A stretch of DNA of 64,000 bases, taken from the NCBI GenBank assembly GCA_024743435.1, contig JANSWO010000012.1, forward strand, positions 62,001-126,000. Direction: 5' to 3'. Source of the DNA: Pseudomonadaceae bacterium (GTDB lineage Bacteria; Pseudomonadota; Gammaproteobacteria; Pseudomonadales; Azotimanducaceae). The position numbers and the translations under genes were made by a program. Positions 38,804 to 46,874 of this stretch are shown here, piece after piece; within the stretch, counting starts at the first letter, position 1, and each line of letters begins with the position of its first letter. Below the pieces are notes generated by a model. The model was given only the letters and a program-made list of their open reading frames with translations. It did no database searches and was not told where the DNA came from.

Positions 38804-40768
38804 ATGGCGCTAAGAGACGATTTCATCATTGGTGACTGGCAGGTCTTCCCCCGGGAAGGGAAGATTGCCAGCACCCTGGACGGCAGTACCCAGCGCGTTC
38901 GTCTCAAGGCGATGGACGTGCTGTGCGAGCTTGCCGATCGCCAGGGTCAATTGGTTGAACGGGACGACTTGCTTGCATCCGTTTGGGGTCGGCAGGCGGT
39001 CTCAGATGAACCGCTGACCAGCACTATCGGTGAGCTGAGGCGGCTCCTCCGTGAGCCGCAAGGACAACAGCGTCGATATATCGAAACACTCCCCAAGCGT
39101 GGCTACCGTTTAGTCGCCACAGTCTCTGCCGTTCCGCCAGTGCCCGTGGAGCCGGAAACCGTGACCAGGTCGGCCGCGGTAAACGATGCGCGAGCTGCGG
39201 AAGCAGTTGAGTCTGTTGAACGGTTGACGAGAAACTCAGCAGGCGCGGTCCGCCGGGCTCCGAGGGTTCGGTTAGATTGGACCGCGCTCGTCGCGTTGGC
39301 TCTGGTTGTCGCCTTAGCCGCTTTCGCGGTGCACCGATTCTCCGGGGATATTGGACCGCTGCCGGTGCCCAGTAACTCGATTGCGGTGTTGCCGTTTGAT
39401 CAATTTGGCCAGGACACGAGCGAGGCCAAGCATTCTGAATTTGGTGCAATCACGAATGGCTTTTCAGAGGACCTCATGTCGCTCTTGTCCTCCGTTTCGG
39501 GATTGCGAGTCGCAGCTCGTCAATCTTCACTGGCCGCAGCCAAGACGGGGCAGTCACCCGGTGCGATGGGCGCAACGCTGAAGGTTGCACATTTGTTGAC
39601 TGGCCAGGTCCGGCAAACCGCTAAGGGCGTATCAGTTCGCGTCCAACTCATCGCGACCGATACCGGATACCAGCGCTGGGCGGCATCGTTTGAGCGAAGG
39701 CCAGACGAAATCTTTGCTGTTCAAGATGAGATTGTTGCGGCCGTTCGAGCTGAGTTGGGTTTGCGGGACGGCGCACAGTCTGCGCAGGCAAGACCTACCG
39801 ATCTGCGAGCGTATTCGCTCTATCAGCAGGGTCGACATGTGGGGCGTCAACACACCGCTGATAGCTTTCGGCACGCAGCCAGGCTGTTTAATGAAGCACT
39901 CGCGATCGACCCGAATTACGCTCCAGCCTGGAATGATCTTGCTGGCGTCTATCTCAACCAGATCGGATTTGCCCTATTGCCCCGCGAAGAAGGTTTCAGA
40001 CTCGCCAGTGAAGCCGCGTACAAGGCGCTCGCAATCGATGAATCGTATGCGGCGGCGCATGGCAGGCTCGGTTGGATCGCACTGCACGCTGGCGGCGATT
40101 TACCGGCGGCAGCCCGGCACTACCGACGGGCGCTGGCTCTCGAGCCAGGTAACGAGATCATTCGAAGCGGTGCAGCTCCGATCGCGCTGGCGTTGGGGAG
40201 GTTGGAGCTGGCGCTCGAGCTCTTTGAGGGCTCCGCCATCGATGATCCGGTGTCGCCTGCGAGTCATGCAAACCTTGCCAATGCGTATTTGCTGAGCGGC
40301 AGGTATGTCGAAGCAGAACAGAGCATTCGCAATGCGCTCACGCTGAGCCCATCGTATGCAGGTGCTCAATACCGGTTGGGGCGAGCGCTCCTCGCCCAGG
40401 GCAAGCTTGATGACGCATCTGAGGCCATGAACGCTGAGCAGATCGATGCGGCGCGCTGGATCGGACAGGCGCTGATCGCGAACGCGCGTGGCGATGAGGC
40501 TACTTCGGATGCTCTGTTGGGTGATGTGCTTGAGGCCCATGGTGACGCTGCCGCAGGCAACCTCGCGCAGGTCTACGCTCACCGTGGAGATATGGATCGT
40601 GCATTCCACTGGCTGAACCGGGAACTCGAGGTAAGTGGCGTCGCTCCATTCGTGGACTTTCGATGGGATCCTGTGTTTGCGCAGATTCGGTCCGATCCAC
40701 GCTGGCATGCCCTGATGCAGCGCCTTGAACTTGACCCCATCAGCACGGCTTCCGTCAGATTTCCCTAG
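38804..40768 (+). CDS. CadC-like winged-helix regulator with TPR domain
   Basis: 654 residues from ATG 38804. The N-terminal 100 residues are an OmpR/CadC-type DNA-binding domain (VRLKAMDVLCELADRQGQLV, DEPLTSTIGELRRLLRE, YIETLPKRGYRLVA). A single membrane helix follows (about 155-180, WTALVALALVVALAAFAV). The periplasmic part begins with the FlgO/TolB-like block SIAVLPFDQFG...SEDLMSLLSSVSGLRVAARQSS and continues into about seven TPR motifs (for example AARLFNEALAIDPNYAPAWNDLAGVY). This architecture is typical of one-component membrane-bound activators responding to an envelope signal. Probable targets are neighbours in the accessory block, but no site is identified. Confidence 0.85.
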   Translation: MALRDDFIIGDWQVFPREGKIASTLDGSTQRVRLKAMDVLCELADRQGQLVERDDLLASVWGRQAVSDEPLTSTIGELRRLLREPQGQQRRYIETLPKRGYRLVATVSAVPPVPVEPETVTRSAAVNDARAAEAVESVERLTRNSAGAVRRAPRVRLDWTALVALALVVALAAFAVHRFSGDIGPLPVPSNSIAVLPFDQFGQDTSEAKHSEFGAITNGFSEDLMSLLSSVSGLRVAARQSSLAAAKTGQSPGAMGATLKVAHLLTGQVRQTAKGVSVRVQLIATDTGYQRWAASFERRPDEIFAVQDEIVAAVRAELGLRDGAQSAQARPTDLRAYSLYQQGRHVGRQHTADSFRHAARLFNEALAIDPNYAPAWNDLAGVYLNQIGFALLPREEGFRLASEAAYKALAIDESYAAAHGRLGWIALHAGGDLPAAARHYRRALALEPGNEIIRSGAAPIALALGRLELALELFEGSAIDDPVSPASHANLANAYLLSGRYVEAEQSIRNALTLSPSYAGAQYRLGRALLAQGKLDDASEAMNAEQIDAARWIGQALIANARGDEATSDALLGDVLEAHGDAAAGNLAQVYAHRGDMDRAFHWLNRELEVSGVAPFVDFRWDPVFAQIRSDPRWHALMQRLELDPISTASVRFP

Positions 40769-40934
40769 GCGCTTGCTCCGGGGTATGTCAGCCAAGCGGC
40801 TTCGCCAACCGATTTTAGAAAAATAGAGGAAATATATCGCATAAATATCAGTTAGTTAGTGGCCAGATAACGAAACATGCAGCCTCCGCAGCCGCCATGT
40901 CGGATGCTGCTATTTCGGCTTTGAGGAGCTGGTC

Positions 40935-41720
40935 ATGATTGAATTTCTCGGTATTTTGCCTCTTGTGTTGATTGTCGCGTTTATCGCGCTCGCGCTGCTC
41001 TATGAAGCGAGGGCCTTTGACAAGCCGCGATATTGGAAACTGCGGATGACCCTTGCAACGGTTGCGGCAGTGGTTGGATCAATTGCGATAACGGGTTTGT
41101 GGGGGCTTGCTCTGGGTGACTTTCATTTGCTCGATGGCAGTAGCCTTGGCACCTGGTTTGGTGCCGTCGCCGGCATCGTGGCTTATGAGTTTGTCCACTA
41201 TTGGTATCACCGCAGCGTCCACCGATTCGACTGGATGTGGCGGGCGGCTCATCAGATGCATCATAGCGCTGAGGTTATGGATGCATTCAGCGCGAACTAC
41301 CTGCACCCGATCGATCTGGTGATGTTCACTACCTGGAGTTCTCTAGTCTTTTTCCCAGTGCTTGGCTTGACGATCGAAGCAGGTTTGATCGCGGGCGGCT
41401 GGGTTGCATTCAACACGATGTTTCAGCATGCGAACATCCGAACGCCTCGGTGGCTTGGCTTTATCGTGCAGCGACCGGAAAGCCACGTCGTCCATCATGA
41501 ACGCGGGAGACATCGCTACAACTACGCGAACCTGCCACTGTGGGACATGGTGTTCGGAACCTTCCGCAACCCTGCATCCGTCGACGGCAAGCAGGCCGGG
41601 TTCTATCTCGGTGCATCCGAGCGGATAGTAGACATGTTGTTGTTTCGAGACGTTTCCACCGCGCCTGTCGAGCACGCGGTGGTGGAAGATTGCGCGATCC
41701 GTAAGGATCGAGCTGCGTAG
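40935..41720 (+). CDS. Sterol desaturase / fatty-acid hydroxylase family protein
   Basis: 261 residues; ATG 40935 follows a GAGGAGCT ribosome site. Multi-pass membrane protein with the histidine clusters that bind a di-iron centre: HYWYHRSVH, HQMHHSAE and HVVHHERGRHRYNY. Such enzymes hydroxylate or desaturate lipids, sterols or carotenoids at the membrane. The 166-base leader is AT-rich (AAATATATCGCATAAATATC), unlike its surroundings. It is convergent with the Rieske oxygenase gene. The natural substrate cannot be read from the sequence. Confidence 0.85.
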   Translation: MIEFLGILPLVLIVAFIALALLYEARAFDKPRYWKLRMTLATVAAVVGSIAITGLWGLALGDFHLLDGSSLGTWFGAVAGIVAYEFVHYWYHRSVHRFDWMWRAAHQMHHSAEVMDAFSANYLHPIDLVMFTTWSSLVFFPVLGLTIEAGLIAGGWVAFNTMFQHANIRTPRWLGFIVQRPESHVVHHERGRHRYNYANLPLWDMVFGTFRNPASVDGKQAGFYLGASERIVDMLLFRDVSTAPVEHAVVEDCAIRKDRAA

Positions 41721-41736
41721 ATCGGCCCTGCCTAGT

Positions 41737-41755
41737 CGGGCGGCCTAGCCGCCCG
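41737..41755. terminator. Hairpin between convergent genes
   Basis: CGGGCGGC (41737-41744) pairs perfectly with GCCGCCCG (41748-41755) over a three-base loop that is itself the stop codon of the Rieske gene. No T-run follows on either strand; a bidirectional termination or transcript-end role is possible. Confidence 0.4.
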
Positions 41756-42887
41756 TCATCTTATCCAACCACCATTGGTTCTGTTGCCAGATCGCTTCTT
41801 CGAGGGGCGACAGTCGGCCTTGCTTTGTCGCACCTGCGTTGAGTCCACGCCAGACCAGATCGTTTGCGCTGATATCTTCGTGATGTACTACCGATACCAA
41901 TTCCCGCAGTGCATTGCGCGCTTCTTCGAAACCGTCGATCTGGGTGGTTGTGGCGGGAACCAATAAATGGATCTTCAGAGTTAGGTGGTCCACTGCGTCA
42001 GGCAACACCTGATACCAGGCGACGGAGCTACCTTGAACTGCCAACAGGAAGTGGGGATACATCACGCTCGCAAAGAGGTCTCTCTCCTGCCACGGCTCAA
42101 GGCCAGGCACGTTAGGCAAGCCGCCTGGGTCTGTATGTTCCTGATCGGCCGCGGGCATGTGCAGGATGGACCACGGGCCGTCGCTGTCTAGAACCCTCGA
42201 GTCGGCGGCATGAAATACTGGTTCGAAGGTTTTTGAGTGGCTGGCAATGTGGTGATACGCCTCCATGAAATTCTCGACAAGTACCTTCCAGTTCCACGGG
42301 CTATCGAACTCGAGAGTGTCGACCAACACCATGTCTTCGAGCTGGAACGCGTCGAAATAATCGCTCAAGCCCTTTACCTGCGGTGCAAACGGAGCGGCCT
42401 CGTCGTCCAAATTAGCAAGGATGAACCCTTGCCAGATTTCGCTACGAATTTGCGGAAGCCGCTCATCGCGCTCTGCGAATTCACACGCGCCCTCCATCAG
42501 GGGAGCGCGTTTGAGTTGACCAGTCGTGTCGTAGCTCCAGGCGTGGTAAGGACAGGTAAATACGTTTCTCCGTCCTGAACCTTCCACAATGTTTGCGGCT
42601 CTGTGCAGACAAATCGACGACATCACTCGAATCTGATCATCGCTGCCTCGGACTACGACTATGGGTTGGCCGAACAAGTCCATGGTGAGATACGAGCCAG
42701 CCATGGGCAGTTGTTCGACGCGCGCGACTGGTAGCCAGCCTGTGCGCATCAGTCGCTCGACCTCAGCGTCGTAGATGTTGGAGTCTGTGTAGGCCGCTGG
42801 CGGCAGAGTCCAAGCGCGCTCCAGTGGCTCGCGGGCTCGCTGCAGATCGGCGGCGTCGATGCCAGGCAGAAGCTGAGAGTTGTGCAT
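41745..42887 (-). CDS. Rieske non-heme iron oxygenase, alpha-subunit type
   Basis: 380 residues from ATG 42887, with a strong ribosome site (CTGGAGGTCACTC). The Rieske [2Fe-2S] ligands are Cys93-x-His95 (CLH) and Cys112-xx-His115 (CPYH). The mononuclear iron region is ENFMEAYHHIASHS with His212 and His217. Such enzymes hydroxylate or demethylate aromatic, betaine-like or steroid substrates with electrons from a reductase, which is not found nearby. The N-terminus overlaps the end of the upstream dehydrogenase frame by 125 bases. An in-frame ATG 15 codons upstream lacks a ribosome site. Confidence 0.85.
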   Translation of the reverse strand: MHNSQLLPGIDAADLQRAREPLERAWTLPPAAYTDSNIYDAEVERLMRTGWLPVARVEQLPMAGSYLTMDLFGQPIVVVRGSDDQIRVMSSICLHRAANIVEGSGRRNVFTCPYHAWSYDTTGQLKRAPLMEGACEFAERDERLPQIRSEIWQGFILANLDDEAAPFAPQVKGLSDYFDAFQLEDMVLVDTLEFDSPWNWKVLVENFMEAYHHIASHSKTFEPVFHAADSRVLDSDGPWSILHMPAADQEHTDPGGLPNVPGLEPWQERDLFASVMYPHFLLAVQGSSVAWYQVLPDAVDHLTLKIHLLVPATTTQIDGFEEARNALRELVSVVHHEDISANDLVWRGLNAGATKQGRLSPLEEAIWQQNQWWLDKMTGG

Positions 42888-43758
42888 GAGTGACCTCCAG
42901 GGATTCAGGTTGCAGCCAATCGGACAGACCAAGCTGTTCCATCACGTAAACACGCCACGCCTCGTCGCTCATGCCGGCGCGGGCCGCGATGATGGTGGGT
43001 GCTGCCAGTCCGGGTTGCCAACGAAGTTTGGCGCTTGCTGTGGTGACGGCTTCGACAATCGCGTCGGCCACGAGTTGCGGGTCTTCTCCATCAGACTCGC
43101 CATTGGTTGTCGATTCGATGACGTCGCAATTGAAATCGTCGTACTCAGTGCCTTGCCGGAAAAACGATGACACATCTGAGTTGTCGCGACTCATGCCGGT
43201 ATCGAAAAAGGACGGGCGAATGGTGTTGATGCGAATGCCGAAGCGCGCGGTTTCCATAGCGAGCGCTTCGGCGAGCCCTTCGAGTGCGAATTTGCTGGCA
43301 CAGTAAATGGACTCGCCGGGCACGCCTGTGACGCCGGCGACTGAGGTTACGAACACTATCTGTCCGCTTCTTTTGCTGCGCATGCCCGGTAGCACGGCTC
43401 GAGTGAGGTCCACCGCACTGAAGAAGTTGGTTTCCATTGTCTTTCGAATGTGCGCTTCGTGGAGTGTTTCCAGGGCGCCAAAACTGCTCATGCCAACGTT
43501 ATTGACCAGCACATCAATCGCGCCGGTTGCAGCTTCCACGGTGTCGACAACACGGCGATTGTGCTGGGGCATCGTCACGTCCTGCTCAAGCAGCCGAATA
43601 TCAAGATGCCGCTCCTGCGCCCAGCGGGTGAGGCTCGTTGCCCGCTCGATGTTTCTCAGCGTTGCGAACACTGTGAAGCCACTGGCGGCCAGCGCTTTGG
43701 CAGTGAGTTGACCGAAACCCGTTTCGCGCGAGCAGCCGGTGATAAGGGCGGTGGGCAT
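42763..43758 (-). CDS. Short-chain dehydrogenase/reductase
   Basis: 331 residues. Classical SDR features: nucleotide-binding TGCSRETGFG near residue 7, NNVG at about 86-89, and the catalytic Ser139, Tyr152 and Lys156 (YCASK). Core homology appears to end near residue 285 (VMEQLGLSDWLQ); the last ~45 residues are Arg/Ser/Ala-rich and lie over the start of the Rieske gene in another frame. The natural stop may therefore have been lost, or the overlap is real. ATG 43758. Divergent from the TetR gene, which may control it. Substrate unknown. Confidence 0.85.
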   Translation of the reverse strand: MPTALITGCSRETGFGQLTAKALAASGFTVFATLRNIERATSLTRWAQERHLDIRLLEQDVTMPQHNRRVVDTVEAATGAIDVLVNNVGMSSFGALETLHEAHIRKTMETNFFSAVDLTRAVLPGMRSKRSGQIVFVTSVAGVTGVPGESIYCASKFALEGLAEALAMETARFGIRINTIRPSFFDTGMSRDNSDVSSFFRQGTEYDDFNCDVIESTTNGESDGEDPQLVADAIVEAVTTASAKLRWQPGLAAPTIIAARAGMSDEAWRVYVMEQLGLSDWLQPESLEVTHAQLSASAWHRRRRSAASPRATGARLDSAASGLHRLQHLRR

Positions 43759-43818
43759 AGCGTTGAACCTGGCTTATGGCTGGATGTGCGGTGACAACTC
43801 TGCCGATGGATTCATCTC

Positions 43819-43847
43819 TTGTCAATAATATAGAACGATCGATAAAA
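43819..43847 (+). promoter_or_regulatory. Candidate promoter/operator between SDR and TetR genes
   Basis: TTGTCA (43819-43824) and ATAAAA (43842-43847) are 17 bases apart and point at the TetR gene. The 122-base divergent gap is markedly AT-rich around 43820-43860, with a CGATCG palindrome (43837-43842) inside the spacer that could belong to an operator. Confidence 0.35.
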
Positions 43848-43880
43848 ATAAAAATTCTCTGATCGGCGTACACTGGAGTC

Positions 43881-44591
43881 ATGAAAAGAAAGCAGTCTTC
43901 GAACGATGCGGCCGTCGCAAGGCGGCCGGTGGGTCGGCCTCGTCGCGACGGCCGCCCGCACCTGACGCGAGAGCGTGTGTTTGACGTGTGTGCAAGGCTC
44001 GTTGCCGAACATGGCTTCTCCGGCACCGGTGTGCGGATGATTGCGTCGGCCCTGGACGCCTCTCCGGCGTCGCTGTTCAACCTGTTCGGCTCGAAGGTCG
44101 AGCTCTTCAATGAGCTAATCGCGTTTGCTGCAGCGCCCGCGATCGAATTTCATGAATCGATTCGGCGCGAGGACGTCCCAGCTGCCGTGGCTCTGTACAA
44201 GAGTGTTTTTGAGGAAGCCAAGGCCGTTGCCGCGTCCGACTATGAACACACGGTGATGTTTTACCTTCCGGAGCTTCGACAACCGCAATTCGAACGTGCT
44301 CAGGCTATCCGCGCGGCGATGGTGGGGCACTACTCAACGCTGATTAAACAGGGCGTGAGTTCCGGAGAGCTGCACACGAATCACTCGGGGTTAGCGGCTG
44401 AGCAGGTGTTCCAGTTGACCGAGACTTCGATTGTCGCACCGCGATTGTCAGTGTCGCCCCAACGCCAGGCGCGTCAAGCGGCTGATTTCTGCCTTCGAGG
44501 GTTACTGCTTGCGCCCGAAAAGCTGGATGCGATACGCGAGCAGGCGGATCGAATTTCCCTTGCCATCGAGCTGCCGCTAAGCCATGAGTAG
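43881..44591 (+). CDS. TetR-family transcriptional regulator
   Basis: 236 residues. The N-terminal extension is Arg-rich (RRPVGRPRRDGRP), followed by the TetR helix-turn-helix (VFDVCARLVAEHGFSGTGVRMIASALDASPASLFNLFGSK split over about residues 32-72). The C-terminal ligand domain has no recognisable class. It is divergent from the SDR gene and overlaps the sulfatase start by 8 bases, so it probably controls the SDR-Rieske pair and its own operon with the sulfatase. Confidence 0.9.
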   Translation: MKRKQSSNDAAVARRPVGRPRRDGRPHLTRERVFDVCARLVAEHGFSGTGVRMIASALDASPASLFNLFGSKVELFNELIAFAAAPAIEFHESIRREDVPAAVALYKSVFEEAKAVAASDYEHTVMFYLPELRQPQFERAQAIRAAMVGHYSTLIKQGVSSGELHTNHSGLAAEQVFQLTETSIVAPRLSVSPQRQARQAADFCLRGLLLAPEKLDAIREQADRISLAIELPLSHE

Positions 44592-46275
44592 ATCGGCTTG
44601 TTTGCTCGTTGTGCTCATGGCGTGCTGGCTTACCGGGTGTACAGCGTCGGCGCCAGACCGATTGGCGACTCGTCCTAATTTTCTGATGGTCGTATTCGAG
44701 GATATGAGCCCGCGCATCGGTGCCTACGGTGATGTGGTGGCGCAAACCCCGGTTCTCGATAACCTCGCGGCGCAATCGATCACATTCACGAATGCGTACA
44801 CCACAGCCGGTGTCTGTGCGCCCAGTCGATCGTCGCTGATTACCGGTGTCCACCAGCAGGTACTCGGCACCCAGCACATGCGAACGCGCAGCCCTGTGCC
44901 GGCACTGCCTGCAGGTGGTCCCATTGAGTACGACGCGGTGCCGCCCGAGGGAGTAAAAGCGTTTCCGGAGTTGCTCAGAGCCGCTGGTTACTACACGTCA
45001 AACAATGGCAAGACCGATTACCAGTTTGGCGAGCCGTTTCTCATCTGGGATGAGCAGAACGCAGAGCATCCCTGGCGCAACCGTCCAGCAGTCACGCCGT
45101 TCTTTGCCATGGTCAATCTTATGACCACGCACGAAAGCTATGTCTGGCCAACTGAGCAAGCGTCGTCAGATCCACTGGTTGAGCTCGTTCGTCAGCGCAA
45201 CCTGCGTGATCTCGCAGGAAAACGCGCAATCACTGATCCGGCCGGTGTGCTGGTGCCGCCGTATCTGCCTGACACGCCGATTGTTCGCGCTGACATCGCC
45301 AGACACTACGACAACATTGCGTTCACGGAGCAACGCCTGGCGGAGTTACTGCGTGAGCTGGAGGCAGACGGCCTCGCCCAGGACACGATTGTCATTGTCA
45401 CGACGGATCACGGCGATGGGCTACCGCGCATGAAACGGTCGCTGTATGACTCGGGTTTGCACGTCCCGCTGTTTGTACGCTTTCCCGGCACTACCTCGAG
45501 CGACTCGGAGGCTGGCAGCGAGCGCGCCGAATTGGTCAGCTTTGTCGACATCGCGCCGACTATCCTGTCTTTGGCGGGTCAACCGGTGCCCGACTATATG
45601 CAGGGGAGAGTGTTTGTGGGGGCGGCGCGAGAATCGGCTCCCGAGGTTGTATTTGCTGCGATGGATCGGCACGACAGCGTCCCGGACCGTCTGCGCGCCG
45701 TTCGCGATAAGCGCTTCAAATACATTCGCAATTACCAGCGGGGGCATGCATTTTTCAGACGCCTGAACTTTCGCGATGTCCAGCCGTCCATGGCTGAGCT
45801 GTGGCGGGGGTTGGCAGCTGGAACCCTGACGCCGATTCAGCAAGCACTGTTCAATGCGAATCGCCCGGCCGAAGAGCTGTACGACACCCACACTGACCCT
45901 CATGAGGTCAACAACCTCGCCCTCGACGCCGAATTCAGGGTGCCGCTGCTGCGGCTCCGTGCCGCGCATGAGGCGTTCATGGCGGCGATGGGAGACAAAA
46001 GCGAGATCGATGAGGCGCAGATGATTGAGGCCATGTGGCCCGGCTTTGTGCAGCCAACAACTGCCGCGCCCAGCGGCAAGCTGGTGGGCAAGCGACTACT
46101 CCTTTCATCCGCAACGCCGGGAGCCTCAATTGGCTATCGATATGAGCGGGAAGAGAGCTGGCGGGTGTACACCGGTCCCTTTGTCACGGAGTTGGGGCAA
46201 ACGATTGAAGCCAAAGCGGTTCGCTATGGCTATGCCGAAAGTGAGGTTGTCACGCTCCCTGCAAGCACTTTTTGA
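44584..46275 (+). CDS. Sulfatase, lipoprotein
   Basis: 563 residues. The signal peptide ends in lipobox LTGC (Cys19), so a lipid-anchored envelope enzyme is predicted. The sulfatase signature Cys78-Ala-Pro-Ser-Arg (VCAPSRSSLITG) carries the cysteine converted to formylglycine; the metal Asp/Asn sites FEDMSPR and TTDHGDG are present. The GTQHMRT motif after the signature recalls heparan N-sulfatase-like S1_8 enzymes, an inference. The C-terminal 60 residues (LLLSSATPGASIGY...) look like a chitobiase-type Fn3-associated domain. The maturation enzyme (FGE or anSME) is not in the window. ATG 44584 overlaps the TetR stop. Confidence 0.85.
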   Translation: MSRSACLLVVLMACWLTGCTASAPDRLATRPNFLMVVFEDMSPRIGAYGDVVAQTPVLDNLAAQSITFTNAYTTAGVCAPSRSSLITGVHQQVLGTQHMRTRSPVPALPAGGPIEYDAVPPEGVKAFPELLRAAGYYTSNNGKTDYQFGEPFLIWDEQNAEHPWRNRPAVTPFFAMVNLMTTHESYVWPTEQASSDPLVELVRQRNLRDLAGKRAITDPAGVLVPPYLPDTPIVRADIARHYDNIAFTEQRLAELLRELEADGLAQDTIVIVTTDHGDGLPRMKRSLYDSGLHVPLFVRFPGTTSSDSEAGSERAELVSFVDIAPTILSLAGQPVPDYMQGRVFVGAARESAPEVVFAAMDRHDSVPDRLRAVRDKRFKYIRNYQRGHAFFRRLNFRDVQPSMAELWRGLAAGTLTPIQQALFNANRPAEELYDTHTDPHEVNNLALDAEFRVPLLRLRAAHEAFMAAMGDKSEIDEAQMIEAMWPGFVQPTTAAPSGKLVGKRLLLSSATPGASIGYRYEREESWRVYTGPFVTELGQTIEAKAVRYGYAESEVVTLPASTF

Positions 46276-46382
46276 GTCTGGGGTTGCGTGCGTATGAAAC
46301 CCGGTTAATGCAGGCAGAGAAGACTAAATTCCTCTACCATCGCGCGCTTCAGCTGCAAGCAAACCACGCCTGATCTGCCATC

Positions 46383-46874
46383 TTGAACGCTGCTTCCTCC
46401 ATCGAACACCTCGCCTACATGAATCGTGCACTGAACTGCGCTCAGCAAGCTGCTGCCGACGGTGAAGTTCCGGTAGGCGCGCTTGTTGTTCGCGACGGAG
46501 TTGTCCTGGCTGAGGCGGGCAATCGGCCGATAGCTGGTACTGATCCAACCGCCCATGCTGAAATCAACGCGTTGCGCGCGGCAAGCCTGGCCGTGGGCAA
46601 CTATCGTCTGCCAGGCAGCACGCTGTATGTGACGCTTGAGCCCTGCATGATGTGTGTGGGTGCCATCGTGCATGCCCGGGTTGAAACGCTGGTTTTCGCT
46701 GCACGTGAGCCGAAGGCTGGTGCGGTTGTTTCCGCTGCAGCACTTCTCGACTCTACGTTTTTGAACCACCGCGTGAACGTGATTGAAGGTCCGTGCGCCG
46801 CTGAGTCAGCGGAGCTCATGTCCGCCTTTTTTGCAAACCGTCGAAGCGCCAGGGCGCAAAAGGATGCCAAGTGA
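46383..46874 (+). CDS. tadA: tRNA adenosine(34) deaminase
   Basis: 163 residues from TTG 46383. TadA converts A34 to inosine in tRNA-Arg(ACG). The zinc site is intact: His58 with proton-shuttle Glu60 (HAE), Cys88 and Cys91 (PCMMC). The TTG gives the usual short N-terminal lead ([18 protein letters not shown] aligning with the E. coli EYWMRHAL start); the first ATG (46419) would trim it to MNRAL. The end overlaps purL by 4 bases. Confidence 0.93.
   Translation: MNAASSIEHLAYMNRALNCAQQAAADGEVPVGALVVRDGVVLAEAGNRPIAGTDPTAHAEINALRAASLAVGNYRLPGSTLYVTLEPCMMCVGAIVHARVETLVFAAREPKAGAVVSAAALLDSTFLNHRVNVIEGPCAAESAELMSAFFANRRSARAQKDAK

Noticed and set aside
36533-46275. Prophage or integrative element
   Set aside because: No integrase, transposase, att-like repeat or tRNA at the borders; genes are metabolic.
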